Both the position numbers and the translations under genes were made by a program. The notes below the pieces were generated by a model. The model searched no databases and was not told where the DNA came from. It was given only the letters and a program-made list of their open reading frames with translations. This document shows positions 63,615 through 64,000 of a stretch of 64,000 bases of DNA, in pieces. This DNA is from Deltaproteobacteria bacterium (GTDB lineage: Bacteria; Myxococcota; Kuafuiibacteriia; Kuafuiibacteriales; Kuafuiibacteriaceae): the NCBI GenBank assembly GCA_016703535.1, contig JADJBV010000001.1:1240001-1304000 (forward strand). The letters are read 5' to 3'. The stretch's first letter is position 1; each line of letters starts with the position of its first letter.

Positions 63615-64000
63615 TCAGGGCGCGGTGTCTTTGGAGACCCGCTGTCCGAAGACCACGTCGGCCGAAGGAGAGGCCGCGTCGCCGGTCTTTTCGGCGGTGA
63701 TCTCGAAGTCGAAGGCGATCTCCGGGGCGGTGGCGTTGATGGCGCCGCTGCGGGCATCCGCGTCGTAGTTGAGCAGGCCGAGCCGCGACCACTGGGCGGT
63801 CTGGTCCTTCCGCTGCCAAGCCACGAACACCGTCGCCTCGGCCTGGACCCGATCGGGCGGGGGCAGGTTGACGATGGCCACCTCGAGGGTGGTCTGCTTT
63901 TGGCCTTCGTTGATCTCGGCCTTGATCACCGCGTCGGCGCCGGCCGCGATCGGCGAAGAGCGCACGTTGTACGTGATGGTGCCGCAGCCGGCGAGGAAGA
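63615..64000 (-). CDS. Lipoprotein, N-terminus beyond window edge
   Basis: Open frame from the right window edge to a stop at 63615. The first visible residues are FLAGCGTITYNV, a lipobox, so only the start of the signal peptide is outside. The mature part (about 120 residues) looks like a beta-sandwich, with TTLEVAIVNLPPPDRVQ and TVFVAWQRKD. An internal GTG at 63965 is not the true start because it would discard the lipobox. Function unknown. Confidence 0.75.
   Translation of the reverse strand, partial: FLAGCGTITYNVRSSPIAAGADAVIKAEINEGQKQTTLEVAIVNLPPPDRVQAEATVFVAWQRKDQTAQWSRLGLLNYDADARSGAINATAPEIAFDFEITAEKTGDAASPSADVVFGQRVSKDTAP

Overview
The window is very GC-rich, densely packed bacterial DNA. 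Most intergenic gaps are under 150 bp, several convergent genes overlap at their 3' ends, and GTG starts are common. The best evidence for the organism is a three-gene locus at 35.6-39.3 kb that matches the Myxococcus PomX/PomZ/PomY division-site positioning system in gene content and domain layout, and in the key N-terminal Lys/Arg residues of PomX. Together with many lipoproteins, an FG-GAP protein, a eukaryote-type Ser/Thr kinase, PilZ, DUF4388 and PEGA-like proteins, this points to Myxococcota (former Deltaproteobacteria). I see no rRNA, tRNA, IS element, prophage or CRISPR array.

Layout. 0-4.7 kb: a partial lipoprotein gene, citrate synthase, then an overlapping operon of two small membrane proteins with a sensor kinase and an OmpR-type regulator. 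4.8-11 kb: a large HEAT-repeat protein with a degenerate HD-GYP-like region and a C-terminal pseudokinase, a transglutaminase-like protein, and a clear homologue of the 8-vinyl reductase BciA/DVR of chlorophyll biosynthesis. 11-27.1 kb: part of a type VI secretion system. On the minus strand run hcp, tssH (clpV) and an unusual TssB-TssC fusion. Divergently, on the plus strand, run a tssA with a duplicated N-terminal module, canonical tssB and tssC, and two very large paralogous proteins of unknown function. Baseplate and membrane-complex genes (tssE, F, G, J, K, L, M, vgrG) are absent from the window.

27.2-35.5 kb: a cell-surface beta-propeller/di-haem c-type lipoprotein divergent from a LysR regulator. 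Then a minus-strand group follows, headed by a DUF2141 protein and a four-helix membrane protein, continuing with an active Do-like serine protease and a catalytically dead copy of it. The group is divergent from a TetR regulator with an array of palindromes between them. 35.6-39.3 kb: pomX-pomZ-pomY. 39.5-44.5 kb: M3 peptidase lipoprotein, E1 alpha and beta subunits of a branched-chain-type 2-oxoacid dehydrogenase, and a lipoprotein.

44.5-53.3 kb: mostly single metabolic or regulatory genes (flavoprotein, DUF5690 membrane protein, atypical receiver/DUF4388 protein, 2OG-dioxygenase-like protein, ribA, renalase-like flavoprotein, DHRS12-like SDR, Ser/Thr kinase). 53.3-57.9 kb: an FG-GAP lipoprotein with an apparent frameshift in a C5 run, a TPR/PEGA-like protein and homoserine kinase. 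57.9-64 kb: GNAT, Fur-family regulator, PilZ protein, membrane-anchored SGNH hydrolase, and a LysR gene divergent from a two-gene unit (small Cys/Trp-rich lipoprotein plus ferritin-like di-iron protein). The window ends inside another lipoprotein gene.

A recurring theme is pairing of a canonical gene with a rearranged or degenerate copy: TssB and TssC beside a TssBC fusion, the two giant proteins, and protease beside pseudoprotease. The T6SS segment (fusion, duplicated TssA and giant pair) and the pseudokinase protein are the least conventional parts. No stretch longer than about 300 bp lacks a gene.
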